The position numbers and the translations under genes were made by a program. The notes below the pieces were generated by a model that saw nothing but the letters and a program-made list of their open reading frames with translations, had not been told where the DNA came from and did not search any database. 8,476 nucleotides of DNA from Acidothermaceae bacterium (lineage in GTDB: Bacteria > Actinomycetota > Actinomycetes > Acidothermales > Acidothermaceae): contig JAICLV010000106.1 of NCBI GenBank assembly GCA_025925185.1, forward strand, positions 1 to 8,476, in the 5' to 3' direction. Below, piece by piece: positions 6,013 through 8,476 of this stretch. Each line of letters begins with the position of its first letter. The first letter of the stretch is position 1.

Positions 6013-6027
6013 CTAGACCACTAGCGT
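5999..6027 (+). promoter_or_regulatory. Promoter of the EIIB-EIIA-EI operon
   Basis: TTGTCC (5999-6004) and TAGCGT (6022-6027) are separated by exactly 17 bases. Transcription would begin near 6034, leaving a leader of about 18 bases with AAGGAGG at 6039-6045, 7 bases before the EIIB ATG. The dre-like operator at 6007-6022 fills the spacer and touches the -10, an arrangement for repression by blocking polymerase. Confidence 0.6.
6007..6022. promoter_or_regulatory. dre-like operator (DasR-type binding site)
   Basis: ACCGGACTAGACCACT matches the dre consensus as I recall it from Streptomyces DasR work (ACTGGTCTAGACCACT) at 14 of 16 positions, with mismatches at positions 3 and 6. It lies between the DasR-type gene and the EIIB gene, inside both of their promoters, and completely covers the -10 of the regulator's own promoter. 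The right half-site is perfect and the left one is degenerate. Confidence 0.75.
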
Positions 6028-6040
6028 CAGGGCCTGTCAA
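6012..6040 (-). promoter_or_regulatory. Promoter of the dasR-EIIC operon
   Basis: On the minus strand a perfect TTGACA (6040-6035) is followed after 17 bases by TCTAGT (6017-6012). The start would fall near 6005, giving a leader of about 36 bases with AAGGG close to the ATG at 5969. The -10 is embedded in the dre-like site. The -35 partly shares bases with the ribosome site of EIIB on the other strand. Confidence 0.6.
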
Positions 6041-6052
6041 GGAGGGAAGCGC

Positions 6053-6352
6053 ATGGAACCCGAGCCACACGAAGGCGATCAGCCGGCTCGTCCCGCCCTC
6101 GCCAAGGCACGCGCCATCATCGACGGGCTGGGCGGGGCTGCGAACATCCTCGAGATCGAGCCGTGCATCACCCGCCTGCGCACCGAGGTGCGTGACGGCA
6201 CGCTCGTCAGCGAGGCCGTCTTGAAGTCGGCCGGCGCCCATGGCGTCTCCCGTCGGGGCGCGATCGTGCAGGTGATCGTCGGGCCGGAGGCCGACCTGCT
6301 CGCCCAAGACATCGAAGACCAACTGGCCCAAGACGAGGAAGACCGGCTCTGA
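6053..6352 (+). CDS. nagF: PTS EIIB component, glucose/GlcNAc family, free-standing
   Basis: The product has 99 residues, the size of a single EIIB domain. Residues 15-35 (LAKARAIIDGLGGAANILEI) give the first helix and strand, and EPCITRLRTEV (36-46) holds the phosphocysteine, Cys38, in the diagnostic CITRLR motif. AGAHGVSRRGAIVQVIVGPEADLLAQDIEDQL (60-91) matches the conserved GV...G..vQvivGp.a core. EIIB accepts phosphate from EIIA and gives it to the sugar held by EIIC. Here EIIC is a separate gene on the opposite strand, so the two must associate after synthesis, as in the split Streptomyces NagF/NagE2 system. The N-terminal 14 and C-terminal 9 residues are charged and low in complexity. 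The ATG has a strong AAGGAGG 7 bases upstream, and the stop overlaps the EIIA start by one base (TGATG). Confidence 0.93.
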   Translation: MEPEPHEGDQPARPALAKARAIIDGLGGAANILEIEPCITRLRTEVRDGTLVSEAVLKSAGAHGVSRRGAIVQVIVGPEADLLAQDIEDQLAQDEEDRL

Positions 6353-6804
6353 TGGCGCTGGTCGTCAGTTCCCCGGTGAGCGGCACCGTGGTCGGACTCG
6401 CGGGCGTGAGCGACCCGGTCTTCGCCACCGCGATGGTCGGGCCGGGCACCGCGGTCGACCCGGTGCGCGCGCCGGGAAACGTGTGCGCGCCGGTCGCGGG
6501 AATCTTGCGCAAGCTCAAACCGCACGCGTTCATCGTCGTGACGGACGACGGGCATGGTGTGCTCGTGCACCTCGGCATCGACACGATCCGCCTCGACGGC
6601 GACGGCTTTCAGCTCCTCGCCACCGAAGGAGACTGGGTCGCGGCCGGTGAGCCGATCGTCGCCTGGGACCCGGTCTCGCTCGCCGCGCTCGGCTTCTCGC
6701 CGATCTGCCCGGTGATCGCGCTCGACGCGACGAACGACGTGCTCAGCGACCACGGCCGGCAGGGGCACATCGAGGCTGGCGAGCCGCTCTTCTCATGGAA
6801 CTGA
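6352..6804 (+). CDS. crr: PTS EIIA component, glucose family (Crr/EIIA-Glc-like)
   Basis: The product has 150 residues. It is a complete soluble EIIA-Glc domain: SPVSGTVVGL at the start, VFATAMVGPGTAVDP (23-37), VCAPVAGILRKL (44-55), the first histidine in KPHAFIV (His58, matching E. coli His75) and the phosphorylated histidine in VLVHLGIDTIRL (His73, matching E. coli His90). It closes with EGDWVAAGEPIVAWD and GHIEAGEPLFSWN. It receives phosphate from phospho-HPr and passes it to Cys38 of EIIB. In some bacteria its phosphorylation state also signals carbon status, which cannot be judged here. It is translationally joined to EIIB by a one-base overlap. Its last codons lie in the first copy of a 17-bp tandem duplication whose second copy supplies the Enzyme I start. 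Confidence 0.95.
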   Translation: MALVVSSPVSGTVVGLAGVSDPVFATAMVGPGTAVDPVRAPGNVCAPVAGILRKLKPHAFIVVTDDGHGVLVHLGIDTIRLDGDGFQLLATEGDWVAAGEPIVAWDPVSLAALGFSPICPVIALDATNDVLSDHGRQGHIEAGEPLFSWN

Positions 6805-6827
6805 CCGCCGCATGGAACTGACCGCCA
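6794..6827 (+). repeat. 17-bp tandem duplication at the EIIA-Enzyme I junction
   Basis: CATGGAACTGACCGCC occurs at 6794-6809 and again at 6811-6826, a period of 17 bases with one difference (G6810 against A6827) in the two full units. The first copy carries the EIIA stop (TGA 6802-6804); the second carries the Enzyme I ATG (6812-6814). Because 17 is not a multiple of three, the ATG in copy one opens a separate 8-codon frame (6795-6821). Confidence 0.9.
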
Positions 6828-8476
6828 CGCCGCCGCCCATCCGCCAACTGCAGGGCCTGGGCGTCAGCCCGGGCATCGCCCGCGGCCGCCTCGTGCGCAT
6901 GGGCGACCCGCTGCCCGAGCCGTCGGCCGAGCGCAGCGCGCTCGCGTCGTCCGAGGAGTTGACGGTTGCGCGCGAGGCGATGGCGAACGTCGCCCACGAC
7001 CTCCGCCACCGCGCGAGCCTGGTCGCCGAGCCCGCGCGCGGGGTGCTGGCGGCACAGGCGCTGATGGCGGTCGACCCTGCGCTCGCCGACGAGGTCGCGC
7101 GGAAGGTCTCGGCCGGCGCCACCGCCGCGCGCGCCGTGTGGGACGCGTTCGCGACGTTTCGCGAGTCGTTGACCCGGTCGCATCTGGCAGATCGGGTCGC
7201 CGACCTGGACGACGTGCGCGATCGCATCGTGGCCGCGTGCCTTGGCGTGGCGCCGCCGCAGGTGCCCGACCCCGGGCATCCGTTCGTGTTGGCGGCGCGC
7301 GCGCTGTCACCCGCCGACACCGCGGGGCTGCGCTCCGAACAGGTCCGCGCGATCGTCACGGTCGAGGGCAGCGCCACCAGCCACACCGCGATTCTGGCGC
7401 GCACGTTGGGGATTCCGGCAGTCGTCGGGTGCGCCGACGTCCTCGGCTTGGACGACGAGACGCCGGTGATGGTGCACGGCACGCTCGGCATCGTCGAGGT
7501 CGACGTCGAGACTTCGGACGACATGGCGTTGATGACGGTGACGGCCCTCGCGCACACGGCGGGTGGTCGCGCGCGCACCGCCGACGGAGTCGACGTAGCC
7601 GTGATGGCGAACATCGGGCAACCGTCAGAAGCGGCGTCCGCCGCAGCCGCCGGGGCCGAAGGAGTCGGACTGCTGCGCACCGAATTTCTCTACCTGCGCG
7701 CTGACGCGCCGCCCTCGGTCGATGAGCAAACAGCGGCGCTGACGCAGGTCATGAGGGCCTTCCCGCGCAATGTCGTGGTCGTGCGGCTGCTCGATGCTGG
7801 CGGCGAAAAACCCTTGCCGTTCCTGGCTTCCGCGCACGAACCCAACCCCGCGCTAGGCGTGCGGGGCCTGCGCGCGCTGCGACAACACGAGGACGTGCTG
7901 GATCACCAACTCGACGCCATCGTGGCCGCGGCCGCTCAGACGTCGGCACGGGTCGCGGTGATGGCTCCGATGGTGACCGACGCCGCCGACGCCTCGTGGT
8001 TTGTCGCGAAGGTGCGGGAACGGCGAGACTGGCCGGCCGACGTCTCGATCGGAGTCATGGTCGAGACCCCGGCTGCCGCGCTGACCGCCGATGCCGTGCT
8101 GGCCGCGTGCGACTTCGCGAGCATCGGCACCAACGACCTGGCGCAGTACGTGATGGCCGCCGACCGGTCGCTCGGCGCGCTGAGTGGATTGCAGAACCCT
8201 TGGCACCCGGCAGTTTTGGAGTTGGTGGCGCGGGTCGCGGCGGCCGGCACCCGGTTGGCCAAGCCGGTCGGTGTGTGCGGCGAGGCGGCCGCCGACCCGT
8301 TGCTGGCGCTGGTGTTCGCCGGTCTAGGCGTGCGTAGCTTGTCGATGTCGTGGAGCGCGATGGACGACGTGCGCTCGATGCTCGGGCAGCACTCGACGGC
8401 CGCGTGCGCGGCGGCGGCCTCGGCGGCACTGGCCGGTCGGGACGCTGCGGCAGCGCGGGCGGCCGCGAAGGCCGTG
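6812..8476 (+). CDS. ptsI: PTS Enzyme I (phosphoenolpyruvate-protein phosphotransferase), C-terminus cut by the window edge
   Basis: There are 555 codons open to the edge. Enzyme I is normally 550-575 residues, so only the last few are missing. It takes phosphate from PEP and passes it to HPr, the first step for every PTS sugar. The N-terminal LQGLGVSPGIARGRL (14-28) opens the protein, and the HPr-binding helical part follows. VEGSATSHTAILAR carries the phosphohistidine His191 (E. coli His189). The PEP-binding barrel shows GLLRTEFLY (Arg289), RLLDAGGEKPLPF (325-337), NPALGVRGLR, GVMVETPAA (Glu418) and SIGTNDLAQYVMAADR (Asp442), the two metal ligands, plus GVCGEAA with the catalytic Cys489. 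The tail is Ala-rich. The start at 6812 lies 7 bases after the EIIA stop and has no clear ribosome site, so translation probably depends on coupling to EIIA. No HPr gene is seen; it may follow beyond the edge. Confidence 0.95.
   Translation, partial: MELTATPPPIRQLQGLGVSPGIARGRLVRMGDPLPEPSAERSALASSEELTVAREAMANVAHDLRHRASLVAEPARGVLAAQALMAVDPALADEVARKVSAGATAARAVWDAFATFRESLTRSHLADRVADLDDVRDRIVAACLGVAPPQVPDPGHPFVLAARALSPADTAGLRSEQVRAIVTVEGSATSHTAILARTLGIPAVVGCADVLGLDDETPVMVHGTLGIVEVDVETSDDMALMTVTALAHTAGGRARTADGVDVAVMANIGQPSEAASAAAAGAEGVGLLRTEFLYLRADAPPSVDEQTAALTQVMRAFPRNVVVVRLLDAGGEKPLPFLASAHEPNPALGVRGLRALRQHEDVLDHQLDAIVAAAAQTSARVAVMAPMVTDAADASWFVAKVRERRDWPADVSIGVMVETPAAALTADAVLAACDFASIGTNDLAQYVMAADRSLGALSGLQNPWHPAVLELVARVAAAGTRLAKPVGVCGEAAADPLLALVFAGLGVRSLSMSWSAMDDVRSMLGQHSTAACAAAASAALAGRDAAAARAAAKAV

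Noticed and set aside
5181..6224. A 347-codon plus-strand frame opposite the DasR-type gene and into EIIB
   Set aside because: The product has no recognisable domain and crosses the divergent promoter region; the minus-strand GntR and plus-strand EIIB frames carry the conserved motifs.
7307..7680. Minus-strand frames opposite Enzyme I
   Set aside because: They are shadows of a gene with intact PEP-binding and phosphohistidine motifs, and show low-complexity translations.
1..8476. A novel defence, mobile or CRISPR-like system
   Set aside because: No transposase, integrase, nuclease, direct-repeat array or toxin-antitoxin pair is visible. Every gene-sized stretch is explained by polysaccharide, lipid, regulator or PTS genes.

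Overview
The window looks like chromosomal DNA of a GC-rich actinobacterium. Third codon positions are dominated by G and C, GTG starts are frequent, and genes are packed with 1- or 4-base overlaps. A DasR-type GntR regulator with a dre-like operator and a split GlcNAc/glucose-family PTS also point to Actinomycetota. I cannot fix the genus. There is no tRNA, rRNA, CRISPR array, transposase or phage gene.

Region 1 (1-1311, minus strand) is the end of a surface-polysaccharide cluster. A glycosyltransferase (1311-418) overlaps a hexapeptide acyltransferase remnant (421-92) by ATGA. The remnant overlaps the first codons of a second GT-A glycosyltransferase (95 to beyond the edge) by GTGA. The acyltransferase keeps both ends of its family but has lost most of its beta-helix in frame, so it is probably inactive while translational coupling through the operon survives.

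Region 2 (1312-3704, plus strand) is lipid metabolism plus regulators. After a 186-bp divergent promoter region come an acyl-CoA delta-9 desaturase with all three histidine boxes and a TetR regulator fused to it by a GTGA overlap. A separate MarR gene follows, probably with a leaderless transcript and a perfect 14-bp palindrome just upstream of its -10.

Region 3 (3711-8476) is a phosphotransferase locus. On the minus strand are a DasR-type regulator (5969-5178) and, overlapping it by ATGA, a PTS EIIC permease (5181-3745). Divergently on the plus strand are EIIB (6053-6352), EIIA/Crr (6352-6804) and Enzyme I (6812 to the right edge, nearly complete). All visible phosphoryl-carrying residues are intact: His191 of EI, His73 of EIIA and Cys38 of EIIB. 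HPr is not in the window. By family logic PEP phosphorylates EI, then HPr, EIIA and EIIB, and EIIC takes up and phosphorylates the sugar, most likely N-acetylglucosamine. The 83-bp gap between the two arms carries two face-to-face promoters whose core elements interleave over one dre-like operator (14 of 16 matches) with a weaker copy one helical turn away. One repressor could therefore control the whole locus and itself.

The window contains no clearly unprecedented system. The points most worth a second look are the shared dre/promoter module, the 17-bp tandem duplication at the crr-ptsI junction, the 26-bp inverted repeat whose right arm encodes the end of EIIC, the internally deleted acyltransferase, and the marR palindrome.
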